A DNA stretch of 64,000 nt, taken from positions 1 to 64,000 of the forward strand of contig NZ_WYDP01000001.1 of the NCBI RefSeq assembly GCF_009904055.1, given 5' to 3'. The notes under the pieces were generated by a model, which did no database searches, was not told the origin of the DNA, and worked only from the letters and a program-made list of their open reading frames with translations. A program made the position numbers and the translations under genes. This document shows, in pieces, positions 46,407 through 55,084 of the stretch. How positions within the stretch are numbered: the first letter of the stretch is position 1; each line of letters begins with the position of its first letter. Source of the DNA: Rubellimicrobium sp. CFH 75288. GTDB taxonomy: Bacteria > Pseudomonadota > Alphaproteobacteria > Rhodobacterales > Rhodobacteraceae.

Positions 46407-46438
46407 CCCCCTTCTCCGCGGCCGCAGCGAGGCCCCTC

Positions 46439-47452
46439 ATGACCGACATCCTTTCCCGCCTTCTGGGCACCCGCGACTGGCTTCTGGCCGATGGCGCCAC
46501 GGGAACCAACCTGTTCAACATGGGTCTCGCGGCCGGCGAAGCGCCCGAATTGTGGAACGAGGAGCACCCCGACCGCATCAGGTCGCTCTATCGCGGCGCC
46601 GTGGAGGCCGGCAGCGACCTGTTCCTGACCAACAGCTTCGGCGCCAATGCGTCGCGGCTGCGGCTGCACGGGGCGGAAGGGCGCGTGCGCACGCTCAACC
46701 GGATCGCCGCCGAGATCGGACGCGAGGTCGCCGATGCCGCTGGTCGGCCCGTCGTGGTGGCCGGATCGGTCGGGCCCACGGGCGAGATCATGGCCCCCAT
46801 GGGAAGCCTGACCCGCGAGGCGGCGGTCGAGATCTTCCACGAGCAGGCAGAGGGTCTGAAGGAGGGGGGCGCCGACGTCCTGTGGCTCGAGACGATCAGC
46901 GCGGCCGAGGAATTCGGCGCGGCGGCCGAAGCCTTCGAGCGGGCGGGGATGCCCTGGTGCGGCACCATGAGCTTCGACACGGCCGGCCGCACGATGATGG
47001 GGCTGACGGCCGTGGACATGGTCAAGATGGTCGCCCGCCTGCCCCACCAGCCCCTGGCCTTCGGCGCCAATTGCGGCGTGGGTGCCTCGGATCTCCTGCG
47101 CACCATCCTCGGCTTTGCCGCGGCCGGCCCGGAACAACCCCTGATCGCCAAGGGCAATGCCGGCATTCCGCGCTATCACGACGGCCACATCCATTATGAC
47201 GGCACGCCCGAGCTGATGGCGGATTATGCGGTCCTGGCACGGGATGCGGGGGCCACCATCATCGGCGGCTGCTGCGGCACGACCCCGGACCATCTGCGCC
47301 GGATGCGCGAGGCCCTGGAAACACATCCGCGGGGCGAGCGGCCGACGCTCGAGGTCATCGCCGAGCGGCTGGGGCCCTTTTCCTCCGCCTCGGATGGAAG
47401 CGGCGGAAGCACGGACGCGGACCGCCGCGCGGGACGGCGGCGGCGGGGCTGA
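46439..47452 (+). CDS. bmt: Betaine-homocysteine S-methyltransferase
   Basis: 337 residues from ATG 46439 (GAGG 6 bp upstream). '[15 protein letters not shown]' at the N-terminus and '[20 protein letters not shown]' are homocysteine methyltransferase signatures; the zinc ligands are an upstream Cys in '[12 protein letters not shown]' and the pair in '[14 protein letters not shown]'. It is the rhizobial Bmt type rather than the MetH domain. It uses glycine betaine to make methionine. C-terminal 25 residues are a Gly/Ser/Arg-rich tail. It heads a group of methyl-transfer genes. Confidence 0.9.
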   Translation: MTDILSRLLGTRDWLLADGATGTNLFNMGLAAGEAPELWNEEHPDRIRSLYRGAVEAGSDLFLTNSFGANASRLRLHGAEGRVRTLNRIAAEIGREVADAAGRPVVVAGSVGPTGEIMAPMGSLTREAAVEIFHEQAEGLKEGGADVLWLETISAAEEFGAAAEAFERAGMPWCGTMSFDTAGRTMMGLTAVDMVKMVARLPHQPLAFGANCGVGASDLLRTILGFAAAGPEQPLIAKGNAGIPRYHDGHIHYDGTPELMADYAVLARDAGATIIGGCCGTTPDHLRRMREALETHPRGERPTLEVIAERLGPFSSASDGSGGSTDADRRAGRRRRG

Positions 47453-47694
47453 AGGACCGCCAAGGCTCCGGGATGGCCGGTTCGACGTCCGGACGATCCG
47501 CTCTTGCAGTCGGCAACGGCGGAGCGGGTCGCGGAGGACAGGTTGCCCGCCGGGGCCGCGGAGAGGTGGAGGCGGCCGCCCGTCGGGGCGAAGTCCCGCT
47601 CGGAGGTGGCGCAAGATCCTGCTCGGGTCGCGCATCCCGCCATCGAGCGGCAGCCTGCGGCACGCGTTCGGGTCGGTGCGTGGATGCGGCGCCC

Positions 47695-47712
47695 GACCGG
47701 ATGCGGCCGGTC
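47695..47712. terminator. Hairpin after the radical SAM gene
   Basis: GACCGG-ATGCGG-CCGGTC, 6-bp stem, 12 bp past the stop of the minus-strand radical SAM gene. The rest of 47453-47723 shows no convincing gene; frames here are short and have no motifs. Confidence 0.35.
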
Positions 47713-47723
47713 CGTGCGGAGTG

Positions 47724-48803
47724 TCAGAACAGGGACAGCTGACCGGGCTCGGGCGCGGGAACGGCGAACAGGTCGCTTCGCAGCGGCGGCAACCGCCGTT
47801 CGAGGCCCAGGCGGCGGCAGATCAGGTCGAACCGCGCCGCGATCAGCCGCGCCCACTCTCCCTGACCCGCCATCCGCGTTCCCCAGGCCGGATCGTAATC
47901 CCGTCCGCCATGCAGATCGCGCACCCGTCGCATGATCCGCGCCGCGCGATGGGGAAATCGCTCGGCCAGCCAGTCGCGGAACAGCGGCGCCACCTCGCCC
48001 GGCAGCCGCAGGGGAATGGTTGTCGCCGCCTTCGCTCCTGCCTCGGAGGCGGCCGACAGGACGGATTCGAGCTCGTGATCCGTCAGCCCAGGCACAAGCG
48101 GCGCGACCTGCACCCGGACGGGGATGCCCGCCTCTGCCAGCCGCCGCAGCGCGAGCAGCCGGCGCGCGGGGCTCGGCGCGCGGGGCTCCATCGCGCGGCT
48201 GATCGCAGGATCGAGCGTGGTGACCGACAGTCCCACATGGAGGAGCCCCCGCTCGGCCAGCGGAGCGAGAAGGTCGATGTCGCGCTCGATCAGGACCCCC
48301 TTGGTGGTGATCGTGGCCGGATGGCCGAAACGGGCAAGCACCTCCAGCACGGGACGCATGAGCCGGCGGTCGCGTTCGGCCGGCTGGTAGGGATCGGTTG
48401 CCGTGCCGATGGCCAGGGGGGCGGGAACATAGCTGCGGGACCGGAACTCGCGCGCCAGCGCCTCCGCGAGCCCGCGCTTGGCGACGAGCCGTGTCTCGAA
48501 GTCGAGACCCGGGGAGAGGCCCAGAAAGGCATGGGTGGGCCGCGCGAAGCAGTAGATGCAGCCGTGCTCGCACCCCCGATAGGGATTGAGCGAGCGGTCG
48601 AACGGGATGTCCGGCGAGCTGTTGCGTGCCATGGCGCGGCGGGGCCGCTCGGTCGCGATCTCGGTCCGCAGGGGAGGAAGCGGGTCGCTCTCCCAGCCGT
48701 CGTCCACCGCGACCCGCCGGTAGGGTTCGAACCGGCCGTCGGGGTTCGACCGGGCGGCGCGGCCGGGACGGCGGGAGGGCGGAAGCGACTCGGCCTCGGA
48801 CAT
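47724..48803 (-). CDS. PA0069-family radical SAM protein (spore photoproduct lyase-like)
   Basis: 359 residues. The [4Fe-4S] motif is 'CEHGCIYC' (CxxxCxxC, about 78-85) in '[20 protein letters not shown]', which is diagnostic of the family. The C-terminal half contains '[12 protein letters not shown]'. Related to spore photoproduct lyase, so a role in repair of UV photoproducts is plausible but unproven. A perfect LexA-type box lies 14-28 bp upstream, and the promoter leaves almost no leader: there is no Shine-Dalgarno before ATG 48803, so the mRNA may be leaderless. Divergent from the corrinoid protein gene. Confidence 0.92.
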   Translation of the reverse strand: MSEAESLPPSRRPGRAARSNPDGRFEPYRRVAVDDGWESDPLPPLRTEIATERPRRAMARNSSPDIPFDRSLNPYRGCEHGCIYCFARPTHAFLGLSPGLDFETRLVAKRGLAEALAREFRSRSYVPAPLAIGTATDPYQPAERDRRLMRPVLEVLARFGHPATITTKGVLIERDIDLLAPLAERGLLHVGLSVTTLDPAISRAMEPRAPSPARRLLALRRLAEAGIPVRVQVAPLVPGLTDHELESVLSAASEAGAKAATTIPLRLPGEVAPLFRDWLAERFPHRAARIMRRVRDLHGGRDYDPAWGTRMAGQGEWARLIAARFDLICRRLGLERRLPPLRSDLFAVPAPEPGQLSLF

Positions 48804-48816
48804 GCGGCAAGGGTTA

Positions 48817-48831
48817 GAACAAAAAGTGAAC
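48817..48831 (-). promoter_or_regulatory. LexA (SOS) box of the radical SAM gene
   Basis: GAACAAAAAGTGAAC, i.e. GTTC-N7-GTTC on the gene's strand, the alphaproteobacterial LexA consensus. It sits in the spacer of a likely promoter (TTGCCA upstream, TAAC-like -10 downstream). The gene starts at 48803. Confidence 0.75.
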
Positions 48832-48955
48832 TTGGCAAGAGACGCCGCAATCCGCTTGCCCTTCCGTCGCCTGCCATGCAGGGGGTGTCGGATTTCGCCG
48901 CGACCGCGACTCCCGGGGGTCGCAAGGAGGCGGCAGGACGCCTGCGAGGACAGCC

Positions 48956-49657
48956 ATGGCCGACGACGAGATCATCCTGAGCGAACTGGACGACGAGGAG
49001 CTGGTCGCGCAGATGCACGACGACCTCTACGACGGTCTCAAGGACGAGATCGAGGAGGGCGTGCGCATCCTGCTCGAGCGGGGCTGGGCGCCCTATGACG
49101 TGCTGACCGAGGCGCTGGTCGCGGGCATGACGATCGTCGGCCAGGACTTCCGCGACGGCATCCTGTTCGTGCCCGAGGTGCTGCTGGCCGCCAACGCGAT
49201 GAAGGCCGGCATGGCGATCCTGAAGCCGCTGCTGGCCGAGACGGGCGCCCCGCGCGTGGGCAAGATGGTGATCGGCACCGTCAAGGGCGACATCCACGAC
49301 ATCGGCAAGAACCTGGTCTCGATGATGATGGAGGGTGCGGGATTCGAGGTCGTGGACCTCGGGATCAACAACCCGGTCGAGAAGTACATCGAGGCGCTCG
49401 AGACCGAGAAGCCCGACATCCTGGGCATGTCGGCCCTGCTGACCACGACCATGCCCTACATGAAGGTCGTCATCGACACGATGAAGGAAAAGGGCATCCG
49501 CGACGACTTCATCGTGCTGGTGGGCGGCGCGCCGCTCAACGAGGAGTTCGGCCGCGCGATCGGGGCGGACGCCTATTGCCGCGACGCGGCCGTGGCGGTG
49601 GAGACGGCCAAGGCGCTGGTGGCGCGGCGCCACAACCAGGGAGCGGCGGCGCGCTGA
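48956..49657 (+). CDS. Corrinoid (B12-binding) methyl-carrier protein, MtgC/MtbC type
   Basis: 233 residues. Helical cap domain (about 15-100, 'LVAGMTIVGQDFRDGILFVPE') and cobalamin-binding Rossmann domain with the His-on motif 'GDIHDIGKNLV' (about 111-121) and 'LLTTTMPYMKVVIDTMKEKG', 'VLVGGAPLNEEF'. It shuttles a methyl group between an MttB-family methyltransferase and a methylcobalamin-dependent acceptor enzyme. The start ATG 48956 is preceded by AAGGAGG at about 48923. It overlaps the DUF1638 gene. The matching MttB homologue is 10 kb away. Confidence 0.94.
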   Translation: MADDEIILSELDDEELVAQMHDDLYDGLKDEIEEGVRILLERGWAPYDVLTEALVAGMTIVGQDFRDGILFVPEVLLAANAMKAGMAILKPLLAETGAPRVGKMVIGTVKGDIHDIGKNLVSMMMEGAGFEVVDLGINNPVEKYIEALETEKPDILGMSALLTTTMPYMKVVIDTMKEKGIRDDFIVLVGGAPLNEEFGRAIGADAYCRDAAVAVETAKALVARRHNQGAAAR

Positions 49658-50295
49658 GCGGGGAGCCGGACGACGACAGGCTGACCGAGGCGGGCCTGCC
49701 GCCCGAGGGGACGGGGCGGGTCCTGATCCTGGCCTGCGGGGCGCTGGCGCGCGAGGTGCTGGCGCTGCGCGACATGCACGGCTGGCGGCATCTCGACATC
49801 CAGTGCCTGCCCGCGATCCTGCACAACCACCCCGAGCGGATCGTCCCGGCCGTGGAGGCCGCCGCGGAGGCGGCGCGCGGGCGCTACGAGCGGATCTTTG
49901 TCGCCTATGCCGATTGCGGCACGGGGGGGCTGCTGGAGGCGGCCTGCCGGCGGCTGGGCGTCGAGATGATCGCGGGGCCGCATTGCTACAGCTTCTTCGA
50001 GGGCAACGCGACCTTTGCGGCGCGCGGCGAGATGACGGCCTTCTACCTGACCGACTTCCTCGTGCGGCAGTTCGATGCCTTTGTGTGGCGCCCCCTGGGG
50101 CTCGACCGGCATCCCGAGCTGCGGGACGCCTATTTCGGCCATTACGAGACCCTCGTCCATCTGGCGCAGACGGAGGACCCGGAGCTGACCGAGCGGGCGC
50201 GGGCCTGCGCGGAGCGGCTGGGCCTGCGGTTCGAGCGCCGCTTCACGGGCTATGGCGACCTGGCGGAGGCGCTGGCACGCGCGGCGAGAGTCTGA
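49654..50295 (+). CDS. DUF1638 protein of the methyl-transfer cluster
   Basis: 213 residues if it starts at CTG 49654, which overlaps the corrinoid stop (CTGA); AGGGAG (49638-49643) lies 10 bp upstream. The frame has no ATG or GTG between 49579 and the conserved core; the only earlier Met (49576) would overlap the corrinoid gene by 82 bp and add a low-complexity Gly/Ala/Arg stretch. Conserved features: 'GRVLILACGALAREVLALRD', 'QCLPAILHNHPERI', 'RYERIFVAYADCGTGG' and 'AGPHCYSFFEG' with conserved Cys. The family is commonly next to corrinoid methyltransferase genes; function unknown. Confidence 0.8.
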   Translation: MSGEPDDDRLTEAGLPPEGTGRVLILACGALAREVLALRDMHGWRHLDIQCLPAILHNHPERIVPAVEAAAEAARGRYERIFVAYADCGTGGLLEAACRRLGVEMIAGPHCYSFFEGNATFAARGEMTAFYLTDFLVRQFDAFVWRPLGLDRHPELRDAYFGHYETLVHLAQTEDPELTERARACAERLGLRFERRFTGYGDLAEALARAARV

Positions 50296-50369
50296 GGTGA
50301 CGCCGCGGCCGCGGTGACGGGCCGGGGCTCTCCCCGAGGGGGTGGGCCGCCGCGACGGGACGGGGCCGG

Positions 50370-50476
50370 AGGCGATCTGCCGCCGGTGGGGCGGGCCGCA
50401 AGGTGATCCCCGCCATGCAGGCGGAACGACAGGTGATCCCCGGCGCAAGGGGCCGGATCGGAAGGTGATCCCCGGC
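50370..50476. repeat. Four-copy short repeat array with about 31-bp period
   Basis: AGGTGATCCCCGCC (50401-50414), AGGTGATCCCCGGC (50431-50444) and AGGTGATCCCCGGC (50463-50476), with a degenerate first copy AGGCGATCTGCCGCC (50370-50384). Start-to-start distances are 31, 30 and 32 bp, three turns of DNA, with unrelated spacers of about 16-18 bp. It lies in the convergent gap between DUF1638 and sufE, 60 bp before a CtrA box. The spacing suggests binding sites on one DNA face. Not a CRISPR: repeats too short. Confidence 0.6.
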
Positions 50477-50534
50477 AGGTCGGTCCGGGTCCGGGCGCGA
50501 TTCGCGTCCCCTGCCCCCTCTCTGCCACAGGGAC

Positions 50535-50551
50535 GTTAAGATCGGGTTAAC
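50535..50551. promoter_or_regulatory. Second perfect CtrA-type binding site
   Basis: GTTAAGATCGGGTTAAC, identical to 11343-11359, and also preceded by CTGCCACAGG (50522-50531). It is only 5 bp past the sufE stop in a convergent gap, so it does not serve the promoter of either neighbour. Confidence 0.6.
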
Positions 50552-50556
50552 GCGCC

Positions 50557-50967
50557 TCAGGCCGCCTCGCGCGCGGCCTCGCGCAGGCGGGCGACCATGG
50601 CGCGCAGGCCGTTGGAGCGCTGCGCCGACAGGTGCCCGTCGAGGCCGAGGCGGCGCAGCGCCCCCTCGGCGTCCACCGCCGGCACCTCCCGCACGGGGAG
50701 CCCCGCATAGAGGGCGTGGAGGATCGCGATGAGGCCGCGGACGATCTGGGCGTCGCTGTCGCCCTGGAAGTCGAAGCGGCCGTCGCGCACCTCCGGGTGA
50801 ATCCAGACCTGGCTGGCGCAGCCCGTCACCTTGGTCGCAGGGACCTTGAGCGCCTCGGGCATGGGCGGCATGGCGCGGCCGAGCGCGATCACCTCGCGGT
50901 AGCGGTCCTCCCAGTCGGGGAGGAACTCGAAGGTCTCGGCGATGGCCTCGAAGGCGGGGGTGGCCAT
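50557..50967 (-). CDS. sufE: SufE family Fe-S cluster assembly protein
   Basis: 136 residues. The persulfide-accepting Cys is in 'VTGCASQVWIHPEV' (about 49), and 'DSDAQIVRGLIAIL' and 'LRRLGLDGHLSAQRSNGL' complete the family pattern. It passes sulfur from SufS to the scaffold. It stands apart from a suf operon here; 62 bp upstream is the end of rimO on the same strand. Confidence 0.93.
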   Translation of the reverse strand: MATPAFEAIAETFEFLPDWEDRYREVIALGRAMPPMPEALKVPATKVTGCASQVWIHPEVRDGRFDFQGDSDAQIVRGLIAILHALYAGLPVREVPAVDAEGALRRLGLDGHLSAQRSNGLRAMVARLREAAREAA

Positions 50968-51029
50968 GGGAGCGCGTCTCCGGCGGGAACGGGGTGGAGG
51001 TAGGCGCGGACGCGGCGCGCGTAAAGGCG

Positions 51030-52400
51030 TCAGACGCGCCGGCCCCAGAGGTCGTAGTCGTCGGCCTCCTCCACCACGACGGGCAGGATGTCGCCGGGGC
51101 GCAGCCCCTCGTGCCCCTCGTCGATGTAGAGGTGGCCGTCGATCTCGGGCGCGTCGCCCTGGGTGCGGCAGGTCGCCGCCTCCTCGTCCACCGTGTCGAC
51201 GATGACCGGCAAGGTCCTGCCCACCTTGGCAGAAAGCCGGGCCGCGCTGATCGCCTGCGCCTTCTGCATGAAGCGCTCCCAGCGCTCCTGCTTGACCTCG
51301 GGGGGGACGTGATCGGGCAGCGCGTTGGAGCGGGCGCCCTTCACGTCCTCGTACTGGAAGCAGCCCACGCGATCGAGCTGCGCCTCCTCGAGCCAGTCGA
51401 GAAGGGTCTGGAACTCCTCCTCGGTCTCGCCGGGAAAGCCGACGATGAAGGTGGAGCGCAAGGTGAGGTCGGGGCAGACCGCGCGCCAGGCCGCGATCTC
51501 GTCGAGCGTGCGGGCGGCGGCGGCGGGGCGCGCCATGCGGCGCAGCGTGTCGGGATGGGCGTGCTGGAAGGGGATGTCGAGATAGGGGAGCACCAGCCCC
51601 TCGGCCATGAGCGGGATCAGGTCGCGCACATGGGGATAGGGATAGACGTAGTGGAGCCGCACCCAGGCCCCCAGCGAGCCGAGATCGCGCGCGAGGTCGG
51701 TGATGTGGGCACGGTGGCCGCGCGCCTCCTCGTGCCGCAGGTCGAGGCCGTAGGCGGAGGTGTCCTGGCTGATGACCAGCAGCTCGCGCACGCCGGCGGC
51801 GACGAGGCGCTCGGCTTCCCGCAGCACGGCATGGGCGGGGCGCGAGACGAGGCGGCCGCGCAGGTCGGGGATGATGCAGAACCGGCACTTGTGGTTGCAA
51901 CCCTCTGAAATCTTGAGGTAGCTGTAGTGCCGGGGGGTGAGCGACACGGCCTGCGGGGGCAGCAGGTCGATGAAGGGGTCGGGCCGCGGAGGGACGGCTG
52001 CGTGGACGGCGTCCAGCACCTGTTCGTACTGGTGCGGACCCGTGACGGCGAGGACCCTGGGATGCGCGCCGGTGATGTAGTCGGGCTCGGCCCCGAGGCA
52101 GCCGGTGACGATCACGCGGCCGTTCTGCGCGAGTGCCTCGCCGATCGCCTCGAGGCTCTCGGCGCGGGCGCTATCGAGAAAGCCGCAGGTGTTGACGATC
52201 ACGGCGTCGGCGCCGGCATAGTCGGGACTGATCGCGTAGCCCTCGGCCCTGAGGCGGGTCAGGATGCGCTCGCTGTCCACCAGAGCCTTGGGGCAGCCGA
52301 GCGAGACCATGCCCACCCGCGGCTGACCCGGACGCGGCGCCTCCGCCAGCCGGGGGGCCGGAGCGCGGTCGGGGCGCAGGTCGGGGGGGTTGAGGCTCAT
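51030..52400 (-). CDS. rimO: Ribosomal protein S12 methylthiotransferase RimO
   Basis: 456 residues from ATG 52400. N-terminal UPF0004 domain with three Cys ('[13 protein letters not shown]', 'NTCGFLDSA', '[10 protein letters not shown]'), radical SAM motif '[15 protein letters not shown]' (CxxxCxxC), and C-terminal TRAM domain (about 390-456). 'QDTSAYG' and '[17 protein letters not shown]' fit RimO rather than MiaB. It adds a methylthio group to an Asp of ribosomal protein S12. Confidence 0.95.
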   Translation of the reverse strand: MSLNPPDLRPDRAPAPRLAEAPRPGQPRVGMVSLGCPKALVDSERILTRLRAEGYAISPDYAGADAVIVNTCGFLDSARAESLEAIGEALAQNGRVIVTGCLGAEPDYITGAHPRVLAVTGPHQYEQVLDAVHAAVPPRPDPFIDLLPPQAVSLTPRHYSYLKISEGCNHKCRFCIIPDLRGRLVSRPAHAVLREAERLVAAGVRELLVISQDTSAYGLDLRHEEARGHRAHITDLARDLGSLGAWVRLHYVYPYPHVRDLIPLMAEGLVLPYLDIPFQHAHPDTLRRMARPAAAARTLDEIAAWRAVCPDLTLRSTFIVGFPGETEEEFQTLLDWLEEAQLDRVGCFQYEDVKGARSNALPDHVPPEVKQERWERFMQKAQAISAARLSAKVGRTLPVIVDTVDEEAATCRTQGDAPEIDGHLYIDEGHEGLRPGDILPVVVEEADDYDLWGRRV

Positions 52401-52548
52401 GGCGAGATCCGGGCGTGCGGGAGGCGCTGTCCTAGCGGAAGCCGGGCGCCGGCGGAAGGGGGACGCTGCGTCGCCCGCCGCGCCCGCAGGCAACCGGATG
52501 AGGCCGCGCGGCGTTGGGCCGCGACACCATCACACGGAGGCCGCGACC

Positions 52549-52626
52549 ATGAAGCCCATCCTTGCCTGGCTGATCGGGATTCCCATTCCGATCATCATCA
52601 TCCTCTGGCTGCTCGGGGTGTTCTGA
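52549..52626 (+). CDS. 25-residue hydrophobic peptide
   Basis: MKPILAWLIGIPI and then IIIILWLLGVF: one membrane helix with a Pro pair in the middle and almost no soluble part. GGAGG at 52536-52540 is 8 bp before the ATG, an excellent Shine-Dalgarno. Short one-helix peptides of this type are common in alphaproteobacteria, often listed only as hypothetical. Whether it acts alone or binds a membrane complex is unknown. Convergent with gcrA, 7 bp apart. Confidence 0.7.
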   Translation: MKPILAWLIGIPIPIIIILWLLGVF

Positions 52627-52633
52627 CCCCTCC

Positions 52634-53203
52634 CTAGCGGCGCCGGTCGCGCCGGGCGCTCATCGGCTGGAAGGCGACGCCCACATGCGCCTCGCAATAG
52701 GGCTTGCCCGGCTGCGCGGGCAGGCCGCAGAACCAGAAGTTCGGCGTGGCCGGATCGCCCACGGGCCATTTGCAGGTCTTTTCCGTCAGCTCCATCAGCG
52801 ACAGGCGGCGGGCGACCTTTTCCACCTCCTGGACCTTGGCGATCGCCTCGGGGCTGATCTCGTTGGGCGCCGGCTGGGGCGGCAGCGGCTGACCGGCCGG
52901 AACGATCGGGCGGCGGAAGGGGGCGGGCGGCTCCTGCGCCTCGGGTTCGGGCTCCTGGGGTTCGGCCGGCAGGTCGGGCTCGTCCGGGGCCTCCGGCATC
53001 GCCTCGGGGGCGGCCGCACTCTCCTCCGCCGGCTCCTCGGGCTGCTCGGCGGGGCCGCCCCGGTTCGACAGGCCCAGCCGGTGGACCTTGCCGATGACCG
53101 CGTTGCGGGTGACGCCGCCCAGTTCCTTGGCGATCTGGCTGGCCGAGGCGCCTTCGCTCCACATGCGCTTGAGCGTCTCCACCCGTTCGTCGGTCCAGGA
53201 CAT
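52634..53203 (-). CDS. gcrA: Cell-cycle regulator GcrA
   Basis: 189 residues. 'WTDERVETLKRMWSEGASAS' and 'GGVTRNAVIGKVHRLGLSNR' form the N-terminal HTH that binds methylated GANTC DNA; the C-terminal 'CKWPVGDPATPNFWFCG' and 'KPYCEAH' form the zinc-containing part that engages sigma70. A long Pro/Glu/Ala linker joins them. Works with CtrA and CcrM. Divergent from the acyltransferase gene. Confidence 0.95.
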   Translation of the reverse strand: MSWTDERVETLKRMWSEGASASQIAKELGGVTRNAVIGKVHRLGLSNRGGPAEQPEEPAEESAAAPEAMPEAPDEPDLPAEPQEPEPEAQEPPAPFRRPIVPAGQPLPPQPAPNEISPEAIAKVQEVEKVARRLSLMELTEKTCKWPVGDPATPNFWFCGLPAQPGKPYCEAHVGVAFQPMSARRDRRR

Positions 53204-53330
53204 CGCGGCCTCCTTGGCGTGACGCTCCGAGATACGGGAGCGAAGGGGGGAGTTCAAGCGCGGCCGCCCCGTCCGGCCTTGCGGTGGCGCGGCAGCCGGG
53301 GCAAGGCTGCGGGCACGGACTCCAAGGACC

Positions 53331-54218
53331 ATGCCGACCCTGCCCAGCGCCACGCGGCGTCCCTCGATCGACCTGATGCGCTTTGTCGCGGCCTTTGGCA
53401 TCGTCTGGGCACACATGCAGGCGCCGGGGATGGCGGAGGGCTATGTCGCCCTGGCGCTGTTCCTGATCCTCACCGCCTTTCTGTCGCTGCGCTCGCTGCT
53501 GCGCGGGGGCGAGCGGCGGTTCTGGCTGGGGCGCCTCGTGCGGTTCGCCCTGCCGTGGCTGGTCTGGTCGGGCGCCTTTCTGGGGCTGGGGGTGATTCGG
53601 TTCGGGCCGGAGGAGGCGCTCTCGCTCGGCGATCCGTGGCGGCTGCTGATCGGGCCCGAGATCCACCTGTGGTTCCTGCCCTTCGTGCTGGTGGCCTCGC
53701 CGCTCGTGCCGGCGGCGGCGCGGCTGCTGCGCTCGGCGGGGGCGGTCTGGATCGCGGCGGCGGCGCTGATCCCGGCCGGGCTGGGGGCGCTGTGGCTCCA
53801 CGACCGCGGCGGCCTGCCGGAGCCGCTGGCCCAGTGGGCCTTTGCGCTCGTGCCCAGTCTCTACGGGCTGCTGTCGGCGTCGGGACAGCGTCATGGTGCG
53901 GTGGGGGGGCCTCTCCTGTTCGCAACGGGGGCCTGCCTGGGCGCCTCGCTGCTCTGGGGCTCGCTCGCCGCGCCGTTCATCCTCGGGGCCTGCCTGCTGT
54001 TCGAGGCGGTCTGGCGGCTGCCCCTGGGATCGGCCTGGGCGATGCCCCTGGGCCAGCTCGCCTTCGGCATCTACCTGACGCATCCGGCGGTCATGCTGGT
54101 CTGGTATCGGACCGTGCCCGACGGCCCGGCCGCGGCGGGCGCGCTGGCGGTGTTTGCCCTCTCGGCCGCGGCGGCCTGGCTCATCCGGCGCCTGCCGGGC
54201 GGCCGCCTGATCGCCTAG
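53331..54218 (+). CDS. Acyltransferase family 3 membrane protein
   Basis: 295 residues with nine to ten helices. 'SIDLMRFVAAFGIVWAHM' carries the His (about 28) typical of the catalytic site; 'GRLVRFALPWLVWS' and 'HLWFLPFVLVAS' match the family. Transfers acyl groups to sugars of surface polysaccharides or lipids in characterised members. Substrate unknown. Its stop codon overlaps that of the convergent ABC permease gene (CTAG at 54215-54218). Confidence 0.88.
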   Translation: MPTLPSATRRPSIDLMRFVAAFGIVWAHMQAPGMAEGYVALALFLILTAFLSLRSLLRGGERRFWLGRLVRFALPWLVWSGAFLGLGVIRFGPEEALSLGDPWRLLIGPEIHLWFLPFVLVASPLVPAAARLLRSAGAVWIAAAALIPAGLGALWLHDRGGLPEPLAQWAFALVPSLYGLLSASGQRHGAVGGPLLFATGACLGASLLWGSLAAPFILGACLLFEAVWRLPLGSAWAMPLGQLAFGIYLTHPAVMLVWYRTVPDGPAAAGALAVFALSAAAAWLIRRLPGGRLIA

Positions 54219-55084
54219 GCCCGGCGGTAGAGCCGCAGGACGACGGGCGCCAGCCCCAGCGTGAGCGCCGCCGGCGCCGCAAGGGCGAGCGCCACCTCGC
54301 CCGTCGTGGCGGAGCCGCCGAAGAGCCCGCGCAGGGCCGTGGTCATGTGCGAGACGGGGTTGAGCTCGACGACGGTGCGCAGCCAGGCGGGCATGGTCGC
54401 GGGGTCCACCATGATGTTGGAGGCGAACACGACCGGAAAGAGGACGGTGAAGCCGAAGGTCATCACCGTGGTGGGCGTGCGCACCAGAAGGCCCAGCACG
54501 AGGAACACCCATCCCACGCCGAACCCCACCGCCAGCAGCAGCAGCACGGCGCCCAGCGTCCCCCAGATCCCCCCTTCGGGCCGGAAGCCCAGACCCAGCC
54601 CGATGCCAAGGATGATCGCCCCCGCGATCAGGTGACGCAGCACGTCGCCCACGATCAGACCGGCAAAGGGCGCGAGCGACCAGACCGGCAGGGACCGGAA
54701 GCGGTCGAACAGACCCTTCTGGAGATCCGTGCACAGGCCCACGCCGGAATAGACCGCGTTGAAGATCACCGTCTGGATCAGGATTCCGGGCAGGAAGAAC
54801 TGGAGATACTCGCGCGGGGAACCCGCCAGCGCACCGCCGAACACGAAGGTGAAGAGCAGCGTGAACATGATGGGCGTCATCACGAGGTCGAAGAGCTGCT
54901 CGGGGACATGCTTGAACTTGAGGACGGCCCGCCAGGCGAAGGTGAGCGCGTTGGCGAGCGCCGAAGGACGCGGCGGGCGCGGCACGGCCGTCACCGCCGC
55001 CAGAGACGGCGCCATCTCCTCGGCCTGCGGCACCGAGGCCGGGGGGGCGGGCCGGGCGGGCGGTTCGAGCGCGATCTCCGTCAT
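54215..55084 (-). CDS. ABC-2 type exporter permease (DrrB-like)
   Basis: 289 residues. A disordered Pro/Ala-rich N-terminal 45 residues, then six helices; 'LFDLVMTPIMFTLLFTFVFG' and 'NPVSHMTTALRGLFGG' are the ABC-2/DrrB signatures. Overlaps the ATPase gene (ATGA at 55081-55084). Together they form a two-component multidrug or lipid exporter of the daunorubicin-resistance type. Substrate unknown. Confidence 0.92.
   Translation of the reverse strand: MTEIALEPPARPAPPASVPQAEEMAPSLAAVTAVPRPPRPSALANALTFAWRAVLKFKHVPEQLFDLVMTPIMFTLLFTFVFGGALAGSPREYLQFFLPGILIQTVIFNAVYSGVGLCTDLQKGLFDRFRSLPVWSLAPFAGLIVGDVLRHLIAGAIILGIGLGLGFRPEGGIWGTLGAVLLLLAVGFGVGWVFLVLGLLVRTPTTVMTFGFTVLFPVVFASNIMVDPATMPAWLRTVVELNPVSHMTTALRGLFGGSATTGEVALALAAPAALTLGLAPVVLRLYRRA

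Noticed and set aside
46337-46438. SAM or SAH riboswitch upstream of bmt
   Set aside because: Only one simple 9-bp hairpin is present; the conserved cores of these riboswitches were not found.
47453-47723. Small gene between bmt and the radical SAM gene
   Set aside because: Frames on both strands are Pro/Arg/Ala-rich, without start signals or conserved patterns.
50370-50476. CRISPR array
   Set aside because: Repeat units are only 14 bp and spacers 16-18 bp, with no cas genes; listed as a repeat array instead.
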